64,000 bases of DNA from Clostridium sp. (lineage in GTDB: Bacteria > Bacillota > Clostridia > Lachnospirales > Lachnospiraceae), in the NCBI GenBank assembly GCA_023664385.1, contig JAMPFU010000003.1, positions 78,538 through 142,537 on the forward strand, in the 5' to 3' direction. Position 1 is the first letter of the stretch. Each line of letters begins with the position of its first letter. The notes beneath the pieces were generated by a model that was not told the DNA's origin, did no database searches, and worked only from the letters and a program-made list of their open reading frames with translations. Below are positions 17,368-26,213 of the stretch, in pieces. A program made the translations under genes and the position numbers.

Positions 17368-19704
17368 TTATTCTTCCCCGTCTTCTTCTAAAAATTCATA
17401 TATCATTTCAAAGTCGGCAGATGAAAAATAATGCCTTATGATATATGTATAATGATACCCTTTTGCAGCCAGGGCATTTGCCCCATTCTGACTTAAACCG
17501 GCGCCGTGGCCGAAGCCGCCTCCATATATTGTAAAGCCGCCGTCACTTTCCGTTATATAATAAAATGTACTCGGCAGCGAGTTCCAACCCGTTACGACAG
17601 AGCCATCCTGCCTTACAATATTTTGGTTTACGGGCGTTATAAGATTTCTTATATTCGCCTGCCCTTTCACTAAAATCGTTTCTTTGGTTCCCTCTATCCA
17701 AAGCGCAAGCACCATGCCGCTGCTGCTTCTTTCAGAAACCCCCACGGAAACAACGTCGCCTATATCCGTAATATCCCCATCAACAAAATCACCATTGTCA
17801 TTTTTTACCCTTATGCTTCCTGCCGCAGTGTCAAGCCGTTCCGAAAGCTTACGGTTTACGGCTTTTGATATATCCTCTCTTGTATAATATATGCTCCATC
17901 TGTAATATGGCAAATTCTTCTCTATGGTGTCATATCCAAGACTATCCTCCATAAACTGCACAAAGGCGTCCTCATCTGATAAATCAAGCTCCGATTTTTC
18001 TATATCCTCCACGTTGGAGGTAAAATACGGATATGGAGTACCTCCCCATATCTCTGAATTTGTACAGGTCATGCCACAGGAGGTTGAAAAATAAAGCGGG
18101 AAAACGACCTCACCGTCATAAATCGGAACAATTCCATAGGTTTCATCAACTGCCCTTATGCTCTCCGGTGTTTTTAAAACATCATTGTACATTTGGCAAA
18201 AAACGGAATCGTCCAAATCGGCATTATATTCGTCAAAGCTTCCATCCTTCATTTTACCATAGGCATATGCCCTTGCACAAACAGCAATTGCCTTTAGCGC
18301 CTCATTTTCATAGGAGGACGGAGCCTCACTTGACACAACGCCGTACAAATACTGCTCAAGAGGCAGCTCGTTTATAACATACATGCTATCATCCTGAATA
18401 TCAAGCTCAAGAAAACCGTCATAAACAGGAGCGCCGCATTCCCTCGCTATGCTATGGATGGTAATTCCTTTTCCCTTGCCGGTCTGCTCTATAATAATTT
18501 TGTCGCCATCTTCATAGTCCTCATATTGTATCGTAACCATCTCACCCGCAGGAAATGTTTTTTCCCCGCCGTCAGGATATATGACCTTAAGCACATCCTC
18601 CGACGAAAGGGTCAGCTTAGCCATTTTGTACGATGTAAAATCATGATTGCTCAGTATTACTCTTATTGTTTCGCACTCTGCATCCCCATATGTAACAGCG
18701 GCACAGGCTTTTTTATCCTTTACCAAAAGCTTTACCGTCCCATATCCCAAAAGAGGCGGCCTGCTTTCCATAAAGCTTACGTCATCCGATATGTTATACA
18801 CTGCAAAATTATCATCATAGGCATAGCTCGGTGTGCCATCTAAACGTATATCTCCTTCAACCGAAACGACTCTGCCCTCTATGACCTCATAGGCATCATC
18901 AAACTCCGCAACGCCTGCATCTGTAATAAAAAGCGTCCCCACACAATCCTTTTTTACCACAGTTCCATTGTTGATAGGATAGCTTTTTATAATTCCCTTA
19001 TATAGAAAAGTACATTTCGTGCTGTCCGTATCAAGCATCCATACATGCTCAAGGGGTATTTTTGTATGTCCAAAGCCGTTTACCTTAAATATTACACTAT
19101 TTTTTACATAAACATCCAAAACCCTGTCTAAATAATTTTCTTCATAAGCAGTCTGAAAATCATATTTTTTCGTGCCATCACTCACATATATTTTTTCCCT
19201 GTTTTCCTCATCCTCCGTCCAAGCAACATCGAACACAAGAATTTCCCTACGCTCCAAGCCGTTTACAACATCAGAATCCACCATATTGTGGTAAATCTCG
19301 TCAAACTCCTCACGGCTGACAAGGCTTTCCTCACCTCTGCCCTTAAAATAATCCTGATAGACCGTGTCAGGTGCGCCGATTATTTTAACAATATTTTTCA
19401 CATATGAAACTGTAATGGGATTACTTTTTGACAGTGGATCCACCAGCCTTGCAAGCTGAGTGCCAGATTCCTCCGAAGCTGCAAGATAGCTTACAACCTT
19501 TTCAACATCACTGTAGGAATAACAGTCTGCATCCGTTTTTGTTGATACATCCGTATCAGATGCATCCATGCCGATGCCCAATGTCTCATCCTGCCGATCA
19601 TCTTTTTTTGTTTCTTTTGCCATTCGATTAATCTCACCTGCAATAACAATTATTATGGCAAGGAAAAAAAACAGTCCTAAAAAAATGTATATTTTTCGTT
19701 TCAT
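17368..19704 (-). CDS. Membrane-anchored SpoIID/LytB-domain protein
   Basis: 778 residues, much larger than SpoIID. An N-terminal TM or signal anchor (about 4-23) is followed by a roughly 400-residue unrecognised extracytoplasmic region. The SpoIID domain (about 430-760) follows, with INELPLEQYLYGVVSSEAPSS, ALKAIAVCARAYA, a Cys-containing STSCGMTCTNSEIWG, and the C-terminal GGGFGHGAGLSQNGANALAAKGY. SpoIID proteins are lytic transglycosylases acting on denuded glycan in engulfment; large variants like this also occur outside sporulation operons. The catalytic Glu is probably in SSEAPSS. It is coupled to yihY downstream. The ribosome-binding site is weak (CGGATG). Confidence 0.88.
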   Translation of the reverse strand: MKRKIYIFLGLFFFLAIIIVIAGEINRMAKETKKDDRQDETLGIGMDASDTDVSTKTDADCYSYSDVEKVVSYLAASEESGTQLARLVDPLSKSNPITVSYVKNIVKIIGAPDTVYQDYFKGRGEESLVSREEFDEIYHNMVDSDVVNGLERREILVFDVAWTEDEENREKIYVSDGTKKYDFQTAYEENYLDRVLDVYVKNSVIFKVNGFGHTKIPLEHVWMLDTDSTKCTFLYKGIIKSYPINNGTVVKKDCVGTLFITDAGVAEFDDAYEVIEGRVVSVEGDIRLDGTPSYAYDDNFAVYNISDDVSFMESRPPLLGYGTVKLLVKDKKACAAVTYGDAECETIRVILSNHDFTSYKMAKLTLSSEDVLKVIYPDGGEKTFPAGEMVTIQYEDYEDGDKIIIEQTGKGKGITIHSIARECGAPVYDGFLELDIQDDSMYVINELPLEQYLYGVVSSEAPSSYENEALKAIAVCARAYAYGKMKDGSFDEYNADLDDSVFCQMYNDVLKTPESIRAVDETYGIVPIYDGEVVFPLYFSTSCGMTCTNSEIWGGTPYPYFTSNVEDIEKSELDLSDEDAFVQFMEDSLGYDTIEKNLPYYRWSIYYTREDISKAVNRKLSERLDTAAGSIRVKNDNGDFVDGDITDIGDVVSVGVSERSSSGMVLALWIEGTKETILVKGQANIRNLITPVNQNIVRQDGSVVTGWNSLPSTFYYITESDGGFTIYGGGFGHGAGLSQNGANALAAKGYHYTYIIRHYFSSADFEMIYEFLEEDGEE

Positions 19705-19749
19705 AAATACAATTCATCCGTACGCTTACACATAAATCAATGTCTAAGC

Positions 19750-19940
19750 AAAAAAATATATATCCAGAATGCCGGTTCCTGCCTTTTGACTCCTAGCAAA
19801 GCTAGGTGGGCAACCGCACATAGTTTTTTTGTCTTCCACTGCAATCGGAGGCCTGACATATTACTACGCTATAGGAATCCCGTTTAAAGTAAATGTAGGT
19901 TCAAAATAAACAGGAATTATCGAGCATTCCAGATATATAT
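19750..19940 (-). ncRNA. ssrS: 6S RNA
   Basis: About 190 nt folding into one long hairpin. Closing arms ATATATATCTGGAATGC (5', from 19940) and GCATTCTGGATATATAT (3', to 19756) pair imperfectly and are followed by seven T. Inside are segments placed as in Firmicutes 6S: TTTGAACC near the 5' side, CAGGCCTCCGATTGCAGTGGAAG at the apex side split in shorter blocks, GCGGTTGCCCACC, and a CCTAGC-ttt-GCTAGG stem. 6S RNA mimics an open promoter and traps sigma-A RNA polymerase in stationary phase. It fills most of the 398-base gap between 19705 and 20102. Assignment is by pattern, not by a covariance model. Confidence 0.82.
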
Positions 19941-19997
19941 GTATCCATAAATCAACCTGACAACATCCATTTTCGTAATTGATATTGCCTTTTGTTA

Positions 19998-20026
19998 ATT
20001 ATATAATAATTATATGCTATTTTCAA
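19998..20026 (-). promoter_or_regulatory. Promoter upstream of 6S RNA
   Basis: Minus-strand TTGAAA (20021-20026), 17-nt spacer, TATAAT (19998-20003). Transcription would start about 50 nt before the 6S closing stem. A second possible promoter, TTGTCA (19958-19963) with TATATA 18 nt further, would start within the stem region. Confidence 0.6.
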
Positions 20027-20102
20027 GATATTATTATGGAAAAATTAACAAAAATATGCTATCCTATAGCAAAATTTTAAAACTAAAATATGAGGTATAA
20101 AA

Positions 20103-21347
20103 ATGGAAAAAAACTGTATCATTGCCCAGTCCGGTGGTCCAACTGCCGCCATTAACGCTTCCCTTGCGGGAATCATAAACAAAATAATAACAGACAGGGA
20201 ATTTGAACATATATACGGTGCAGTTCACGGCATACAAGGCGTTCTCCGTGAGAATTTTCTCGATCTTACAAAAAGCACGCCCGAATTTATCAGCAGATTG
20301 AAAATAACTCCTGCCATGTATCTCGGCTCATGCCGTTTTAAGCTTCCTGCCGTGTCGGAGGATATAACCCTATACAGGGAAATATTTAACATATTTGACA
20401 AAATGAATGTCGGTGCGTTTTTCTACATCGGCGGCAATGATTCCATGGATACCGTAGACAAGCTTTCCGAATATGCATCGTCAATCGGAAGCAACATTCA
20501 AATTGCAGGCATACCCAAAACAATAGACAATGACCTTATGTGTACGGACCATACGCCTGGTTTTGGTTCTGCAGCCAAATATGTAGCTTGCTCCGTAAGG
20601 GAAATCGCATATGACACATACATTTATGACCTTGAGAGTGTAACAATCGTTGAGATAATGGGACGTGATGCAGGCTGGCTCACAGCCGCCTCCTGCCTTG
20701 CAAGAAGCGAAGCAGCTTTGGCACCCCATCTGATCTATCTGCCTGAGGTTGCATTTGACACTGGGAATTTTATATCTGATCTTAAGAGGCTGTTGCCTAT
20801 CCACAAGAATTTAATTGTGGCAGTGTCCGAGGGAATCCATGATAAGGAAGGCACCTATCTTTCAGCAGCCGAGGCGGCATCTGACCGTTTCGGCCACGCA
20901 CAGCTTTCCGGCGCTGGAAAATATCTTGAACACCTTGTTAAAGAAACCCTTGGCGTAAAAGTGCGTTCGGTAGAGATAAATGTTTTACAGCGCTGTGCAG
21001 GACACCTTTGCTCAAAGACAGACCTTGACGAGGCATTTGCCCTTGGCGGGCATGCGGTAACACTTGTGAAAGAGGGACAAACAGGCTTTATGACAACCCT
21101 TATCCGCACAGGAAATAATCCTTACAAATGTACGCTCTCCTCAATACCAGTAAATCAGACAGCAAACAAGGCAAAGGCTGTTCCACGCAGCTTCATTAAC
21201 GCTGACGGAAACGATGTGACGGGGGAGATGCAGGAATATCTTGCACCGCTTATTGCAGGCGAGGTTGAAACAGCTTATATAGATGGGGTTCCGTCTTACC
21301 TTGAGGTGCCGCATTTATTACAAAAAAACAAGGGGCTGTCACAGTAA
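20103..21347 (+). CDS. 6-phosphofructokinase, PPi-type subgroup
   Basis: 414 residues, longer than the 320-residue ATP-PFK of E. coli and in the range of PPi-dependent or group III enzymes. Motifs: AQSGGPTAAINASLAG, GGNDSMDT, PKTIDNDL (catalytic Asp; the Lys is the PPi-type marker), GFGSAAKY, MGRDAGWLTA and VSEGIHD. ATP-PFKs have GGDGS; here the second Gly is Asp as in PPi enzymes, but the preceding Asp is Asn. It is a stand-alone plus-strand glycolysis gene. GAGG lies seven bases before the ATG. The last residues GLSQ and the TAA stop lie inside the fold-back element 21328-21520, so the natural C-terminus was probably different. Confidence 0.9.
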   Translation: MEKNCIIAQSGGPTAAINASLAGIINKIITDREFEHIYGAVHGIQGVLRENFLDLTKSTPEFISRLKITPAMYLGSCRFKLPAVSEDITLYREIFNIFDKMNVGAFFYIGGNDSMDTVDKLSEYASSIGSNIQIAGIPKTIDNDLMCTDHTPGFGSAAKYVACSVREIAYDTYIYDLESVTIVEIMGRDAGWLTAASCLARSEAALAPHLIYLPEVAFDTGNFISDLKRLLPIHKNLIVAVSEGIHDKEGTYLSAAEAASDRFGHAQLSGAGKYLEHLVKETLGVKVRSVEINVLQRCAGHLCSKTDLDEAFALGGHAVTLVKEGQTGFMTTLIRTGNNPYKCTLSSIPVNQTANKAKAVPRSFINADGNDVTGEMQEYLAPLIAGEVETAYIDGVPSYLEVPHLLQKNKGLSQ

Positions 21348-21520
21348 GATTTAAGGCACATAGCTGTTTACCCGTGACAAGCCCTCTTTTATTTTGTATC
21401 TTTATAACCTGTGCTATCTAAGCATATTGAGATAGCCGGTAACCATAAAAATACAAAATATAAGAAGCTTGTCTGTGTAATTTTATGTGTACCTTAAATC
21501 TTACTGCGACAGCCCCCTGT
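21328..21520. mobile_element. 193-bp fold-back element (MITE-like)
   Basis: The 33-bp ends (21328-21360 and 21488-21520) are inverted repeats with three mismatches, core GGGGCTGTC-CAGTAAGATTTAAGG. Inner parts also pair: GACAAGC, TATTTTGTAT and TTTATaacC on the left with their complements on the right. The whole element can thus fold into one imperfect hairpin. It has no coding capacity. Such terminal repeats beginning GGGGCTGT resemble IS ends. It lies between converging genes, ends the phosphofructokinase frame, and probably also serves as terminator for the response-regulator gene. Confidence 0.75.
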
Positions 21521-21532
21521 CCCATAATATCC

Positions 21533-22600
21533 TTATCCTACTAATTTTTGTATTGTATTTTTAATTACGTCTACATCAGGCGGCTTTACAAGATAGCCGT
21601 TCGGCTTCAATGCCACAAGGCTCATAATTTCCTTTTTATCCTGTAATCCTGTCAGGAACACAACCGGCATATTTTTTAAATTCTCCGACTTACGTACTGT
21701 CTCAAGGACCTGTTTTCCATTGTAGCCCGGCATCGTATAATCCAAAAATACGATATCAGGGTGTTCATCGTTCATAACCTCAATTGACTCCTCCCCTGAT
21801 ACAGCCATAAGCACTTCATAGTCCTTCATCAAGGCACTTCGAAGCGCCCTTAACTGAATCGGATTGTCGTCCACCAAAAGAACTCTTATCTTTTTGCTTA
21901 TCGGCGGCAGAGCCTCCTCCACCTTCGGCTGTGGTGTGGTTGCAGAAGCCACAGGGGTTTGTGTAGCCTGTGGTGCTGCTTTCACAGCTGGTGTCGCTTC
22001 CGTTTTCGGCATTATCTTCGCCTGATACGCAGCCTTTGTCTGCTTTGCAAGAGCCTCATCAATCCACGAATCGTCCAAATCATCCTCAATGCTGTTTTGA
22101 CGGTTATCCCTGAATGTAACAGTTCGTTTCTCCTGCTCCTCCTGTTTTTCCTCCATTCGCCTTCCGATTTTTTCCTCCAGCTCACGCTCCAAATCTTCCT
22201 CAGACTTTTCAACAAGCTTTGTCGGTTTTTCTGATATGTCAAGGATTGCCTTTACATGCGTCCATATATTTCTGTTCGTGCATGGACGTGTGATTGCCTG
22301 ATACTGGGCAGTTTCCAAAAATGCCTCAAATGGCTTTTGCTCAGACTCCGTTCCGATACAAAGCACAGGAAGGTCCTCATATTTCTGCCTGATAAATGCA
22401 AAAAGGGTCTGGTATTCCTTATCCAAGCTTATGAGACTGATGATAATAAGCCCCGGATTTGTCATTTTTATGATGCTTTTGATTGACTCTATGTGTTCAG
22501 GGCATACCTGAATATGGATAAACTGATCCTTCTCATCAAAAAAATCGTAGAGATCCTTAAAAACAGTGTTGAATTTTCCTATCAGCAATGCTTTTTTCAT
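21533..22600 (-). CDS. Two-part response-regulator-like protein with C-terminal REC domain
   Basis: 355 residues. Residues 1-115 resemble a receiver fold without the phospho-Asp pattern (MKKALLIGKFNTVFKDLYDFFD...LIIISLISLDKEYQ). A charged coiled coil (KSEEDLERELEEKIGRRMEEKQEEQEK) and a Pro/Ala/Thr linker follow. A true REC domain occupies about 235-355: VLLVDDNPIQLRALRSAL, phospho-Asp in DIVFLDYTMPGYNG, then VVFLTG and the Lys in YLVKPP. There is no output domain, so it probably acts through protein contacts. It starts one base after the upstream kinase stop with GGAGGAAAATAAT. The start at 22645 is less likely. Confidence 0.9.
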   Translation of the reverse strand: MKKALLIGKFNTVFKDLYDFFDEKDQFIHIQVCPEHIESIKSIIKMTNPGLIIISLISLDKEYQTLFAFIRQKYEDLPVLCIGTESEQKPFEAFLETAQYQAITRPCTNRNIWTHVKAILDISEKPTKLVEKSEEDLERELEEKIGRRMEEKQEEQEKRTVTFRDNRQNSIEDDLDDSWIDEALAKQTKAAYQAKIMPKTEATPAVKAAPQATQTPVASATTPQPKVEEALPPISKKIRVLLVDDNPIQLRALRSALMKDYEVLMAVSGEESIEVMNDEHPDIVFLDYTMPGYNGKQVLETVRKSENLKNMPVVFLTGLQDKKEIMSLVALKPNGYLVKPPDVDVIKNTIQKLVG

Positions 22601-22601
22601 A

Positions 22602-24968
22602 TTATTTTCCTCCAACCATTTCCATAATTTCCGCAAGCGTTGCATCCGCTTTTTTCATCTGAAGATTTAAAACCTGCTTTGCAATCGTGTCAATCTTTTC
22701 CTGAAGCTCCTCCTCATAAGAATATTCACCAAGCTCTGCCACAAGCTCATCCGTCTTGTCAAGGTTTCTTACCTTAAGCGCCTTTTCAAGCTCGCCCAAA
22801 ATGGAACGCATTTCATCATAATCCTCCATAGGCGGCTTAACATTTTTATCACCTACCCATTCGTACAATATGCCCTTTATCTTCTTAAGCTCATCCATGA
22901 GAATAGGCGTTATGTTTTTTATCCGCTGCACGTCCTTGTCTATGGCATATACCTCTGCGACCCTTGCAACACCTGACAGGCTTAACGCACCTATCATTTT
23001 GCTTGTACTCTTTAACGAATGGACTTTTATCTTGTACTGTTCCATTATATCAGAGTCTTCAATATTTTGATACATTTCATTTAGATTTTCAAGCTCATAC
23101 TCTATCGTCTTATAAAAATCTCCCGCAGTCTGCAAAATAAGCTCCGGCGTTTTTAATACCGTAAGGGCATAGGTCCAATCAAATTCAGCAAGCTCAGGCA
23201 GCTCAGTTGTTTTTTTCTTAACCGTTTTCTTAGCCGGCATCATCTCAAAGTTCAGCTTTTCACGTGGGAGCATATCTGCGATAAGCTTCTCAAGATTTTC
23301 CGGAATAATCGGTTTTGATAAATAATTATCAAAGCCCTCCGCCAAATAGTTATCTCTTGCGCCCACTACCGCATTTGCAGTCAAAACTACAACTGGCGTG
23401 TTTACATTGACATTATCCTTTGCATTTCTCAGGAGATGGAATGTCTCCACGCCGTCAAGCTCCGGCATCATATGGTCTAAGAATATAATATCATATTTTG
23501 TATCGGCTGTTTTTTTCAGGCATTGCTTTCCGCTGTCCGCCTGCTCAACCATTATCTTTGTTTCTTTTAATAGATTTTTAAATACCTTTCGGTTCGCCTC
23601 GTTATCGTCAACGACCAAAACCTTTACGTCAGGCGCTGTAAACAGCGTGCTGTACTCATATTCCTGTGTCATATGCTTTAACCGGCTCTCAATATCACCT
23701 ATGATTTCCTGCCCCATTACCTTCTGCTCCAAAACAAATGAAAAGGTTGAGCCTTCCCCATAGACACTCTCCACCTCAAGCTTACTGCCCATTAGGAATA
23801 AAAGCTGATTTGTTATATTCATTCCAAGACCAGTGCCCTCAACATACCTGTGTTTATTTTCATCAATTCTCTTGAAGGCTTTAAACAGCTCAGGTATATC
23901 TTCTTCCTTTATGCCAATGCCTGTATCACTTACCTTAAATACAAGCCTTACCTCGCCGTGCTCCGTGTAACCGCCGCTTGTTACGCTTAATGTTATGCCG
24001 CCCCGTTTTGTATATTTCACTGCATTTGACAGAAGATTAAGTAAAATCTGCCTGATTCTTACATCATCGCCAAAAAGGATATTTGGAAGGTCACGTGCAA
24101 CCTGTATCTCAAGCTTCAGCTTTTTTGCCTCAGCAGAGCTTTGTGTCATATTTACCACATCATTAATCAGGGAAGAAAAATCATACCTGGCAGGAAGCAG
24201 CGTCATATTTCCCGAATCAAGCTTCGATAAGTCGAGAATATCATTTACGATACTGAGCATAGATTTCGCTGCAACATTAATATCCATGGCATAGTTGCGG
24301 ATATTACTCTCTGTGCTTTCCCGCATTATCATTTCATTCATGCCGATAATTGTGTTTATCGGGGTTCTTATTTCATGTGACATTTTGGCAAAAAATTCAT
24401 TTCTTGCTTGCATTGCAAATTCGGTATCCCGTCTTGCCTTATTGGCAAGATAACGCCCGTAGGCAAGGCTCGACAAAACCTCAGCAATGCTTCCAAGTGC
24501 CGCAGCGGCATTATCAATCCGCTCTTTATCAATAACCTCAACCTTTTTAACTGCCTCTATGTATTCCTCCTCATCAATTTCAAGCTCCCTTGCAATTTTT
24601 CGGAATTTATCAAGGTCGGGCTTTTTGGAGAGCACCTGCCCTCCAATAAATGAGCCTATCATTTTTCCGTGTACCATAATCGGAGCCGCATAATCAATCA
24701 GTCCTCCATGACAGGAATATGCATGGGGTCTTCCATTTTCTATACATATTTCAGCTCCCATTTTGTCACATTTTTCACATCGTTCAGCTCCCTTTGCCGA
24801 CTGACGTGTGTATTTCATACAAAAGTCAGTAAAATTACTTCCCTCCGTTATCGGTGTACCATCTTTATCTGTAGTCAATGCAGCCATACCCGTAAGCGAA
24901 GAAAAGCTGTCCTGTATTTTTTGCAATAATTCAGTTTCAATTAACTCTACCAGCCTGATATCACCCAT
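22602..24968 (-). CDS. Hybrid sensor histidine kinase with PocR sensory domain and Hpt
   Basis: 788 residues and no TM segment, so cytoplasmic. The PocR domain (about 1-175) has FCMKYTRQSAKGAERCEKCD and HAYSCHGGLIDYAAPI, a Cys-rich ligand pocket seen in PocR and related sensors. HisKA follows with the phospho-His in MSHEIRTPINTIIG (about 195), then HATPase_c (DDVRIRQILLNLLSNAVKYT, DTGIGIKEEDIP, GTGLGMNIT). A REC domain (VLVVDDNEANRKVFKNLL, phospho-Asp in DIIFLDHMMPELDG) and an Hpt domain (His in KVHSLKSTSKMIGALSL) come next. It forms a phosphorelay whose output is likely the REC protein at 21533. GGAGATGAAAAT precedes the ATG. Confidence 0.94.
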   Translation of the reverse strand: MGDIRLVELIETELLQKIQDSFSSLTGMAALTTDKDGTPITEGSNFTDFCMKYTRQSAKGAERCEKCDKMGAEICIENGRPHAYSCHGGLIDYAAPIMVHGKMIGSFIGGQVLSKKPDLDKFRKIARELEIDEEEYIEAVKKVEVIDKERIDNAAAALGSIAEVLSSLAYGRYLANKARRDTEFAMQARNEFFAKMSHEIRTPINTIIGMNEMIMRESTESNIRNYAMDINVAAKSMLSIVNDILDLSKLDSGNMTLLPARYDFSSLINDVVNMTQSSAEAKKLKLEIQVARDLPNILFGDDVRIRQILLNLLSNAVKYTKRGGITLSVTSGGYTEHGEVRLVFKVSDTGIGIKEEDIPELFKAFKRIDENKHRYVEGTGLGMNITNQLLFLMGSKLEVESVYGEGSTFSFVLEQKVMGQEIIGDIESRLKHMTQEYEYSTLFTAPDVKVLVVDDNEANRKVFKNLLKETKIMVEQADSGKQCLKKTADTKYDIIFLDHMMPELDGVETFHLLRNAKDNVNVNTPVVVLTANAVVGARDNYLAEGFDNYLSKPIIPENLEKLIADMLPREKLNFEMMPAKKTVKKKTTELPELAEFDWTYALTVLKTPELILQTAGDFYKTIEYELENLNEMYQNIEDSDIMEQYKIKVHSLKSTSKMIGALSLSGVARVAEVYAIDKDVQRIKNITPILMDELKKIKGILYEWVGDKNVKPPMEDYDEMRSILGELEKALKVRNLDKTDELVAELGEYSYEEELQEKIDTIAKQVLNLQMKKADATLAEIMEMVGGK

Positions 24969-24980
24969 ATTTTCATCTCC

Positions 24981-25850
24981 TTATAGTCCATTTGCCACGT
25001 CTACAAGATACTGTCCATATGCCGTTTTCATAAGAGGTTCAGCAAGTGCAAGCAGCTGTTCCTTATTGATAAAGCCTCGTCTATATGCGATTTCCTCAAT
25101 ACATGAAATATACATACCCTGTCTCTTTTGGAACGCTGCCACAAAATCAGCGGCATCAAGGAGCATGTCATGGTTTCCTGTGTCAAGCCATGCGAACCCA
25201 CGTCCGAGCGTTTCCACCATAAGCGTGCCCCGTCTTAAATACTCATTGTTTATACTGGTTATCTCGATTTCGCCTCTTGCCGAAGGCTTTACGTTTTTTG
25301 CAATCTCTACAACATCATTGTCGTAGAAATAAAGCCCCGGAACGGCATAATTTGACTTTGGATGCTCTGGCTTTTCCTCAATTGACAGTGCCTTTCCATT
25401 CTCATCAAACTCTACCACGCCGTACTCCCTTGGATCCTTTACATAGTAACCAAATATTGTTGCTCCTTTTTCCCTTGCCGCTGCATTTTTTAAAACCTTT
25501 GAAAAGCTCTGTCCATAAAAAATGTTATCGCCAAGAACAAGTGCAACATGATCCGTTCCAATAAAATCCGCCCCAATTATAAATGCATCCGCCAGCCCCC
25601 TCGGTGTCTCCTGCACTGCATAGCAAAAGCTCATGCCAAGCTGCTCACCTGTCCCAAAAAGCTCCTGAAAAGCAGGCAAATCTCTTGGTGTGGATATAAT
25701 AAGCACTTCTCTGATACCTGCAAGCATCAATGTGGAAAGCGGATAATATATCATGGGCTTATCGTAGACAGGCATTATCTGCTTTGAAACTGCCTTTGTG
25801 AGCGGGTACAGACGTGTGCCGGAGCCACCGGCAAGTATGATTCCTTTCAT
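24981..25850 (-). CDS. rfbA: Glucose-1-phosphate thymidylyltransferase
   Basis: 289 residues, the RmlA length. It makes dTDP-glucose from dTTP and glucose 1-phosphate, the first step to dTDP-sugars. Visible motifs: [45 protein letters not shown], and [19 protein letters not shown]. It is last in the run aspS-gatCAB-rfbB-rfbA on the minus strand. A palindromic repeat (25909-26059) separates it from rfbB, so it may be differentially expressed. Confidence 0.97.
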   Translation of the reverse strand: MKGIILAGGSGTRLYPLTKAVSKQIMPVYDKPMIYYPLSTLMLAGIREVLIISTPRDLPAFQELFGTGEQLGMSFCYAVQETPRGLADAFIIGADFIGTDHVALVLGDNIFYGQSFSKVLKNAAAREKGATIFGYYVKDPREYGVVEFDENGKALSIEEKPEHPKSNYAVPGLYFYDNDVVEIAKNVKPSARGEIEITSINNEYLRRGTLMVETLGRGFAWLDTGNHDMLLDAADFVAAFQKRQGMYISCIEEIAYRRGFINKEQLLALAEPLMKTAYGQYLVDVANGL

Positions 25851-25908
25851 AAGTAACCTCCTTCTTGAAATATATTGCGTATTTTTACTTTCTTGTGTAT
25901 TTTACTCC

Positions 25909-26059
25909 GAACTATCTCCGTTGGATTTTCACAGGTATATCGAAAACCGCTTTCGCTCCGACGAAATCGTAACAGTGCTAAGCTCGATAAAACCTCGCTA
26001 AGCACTGACGATTTCTAACGGTTTTCTATATACCTGCGAAAATCACAAGGCGATAGTTC
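25909..26059 (-). repeat. 151-bp palindromic repeat, family member 1
   Basis: Arms beginning GAACTATC pair along nearly their whole length, including GATTTTC-CAGGTATAT, GAAAACCG, GAAATCGT and CAGTGCT-AGC blocks; the left arm carries about 13 extra bases. The minus strand shares three blocks in the same order with the repeat at 27361-27537: GTGCTTAGC-AGGT (25992-26005), GCAC-GTT-CGA (25967-25978) and AGCGAAAGCG (25948-25957). It is the only content of the 363-base gap between rfbA and rfbB apart from AT-rich DNA. Confidence 0.75.
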
Positions 26060-26213
26060 TCACTCAGAGAATATACAATGTTGTGTTATATACGATTTTT
26101 AAAATGAATTGTACAACTATTATAATGTGTCCTATAACAGGGTTTATGGACTGTCATATAAGGACTATTTGTATTATAACATAAATGTTTTTCGTACGGC
26201 AGTCATATATATT

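Noticed and set aside
25909-26059. Simple intrinsic terminator between rfbB and rfbA
   Set aside because: The palindrome is 151 bp, has no T-run at its end and shares sequence blocks with another repeat, so it is more than a terminator.
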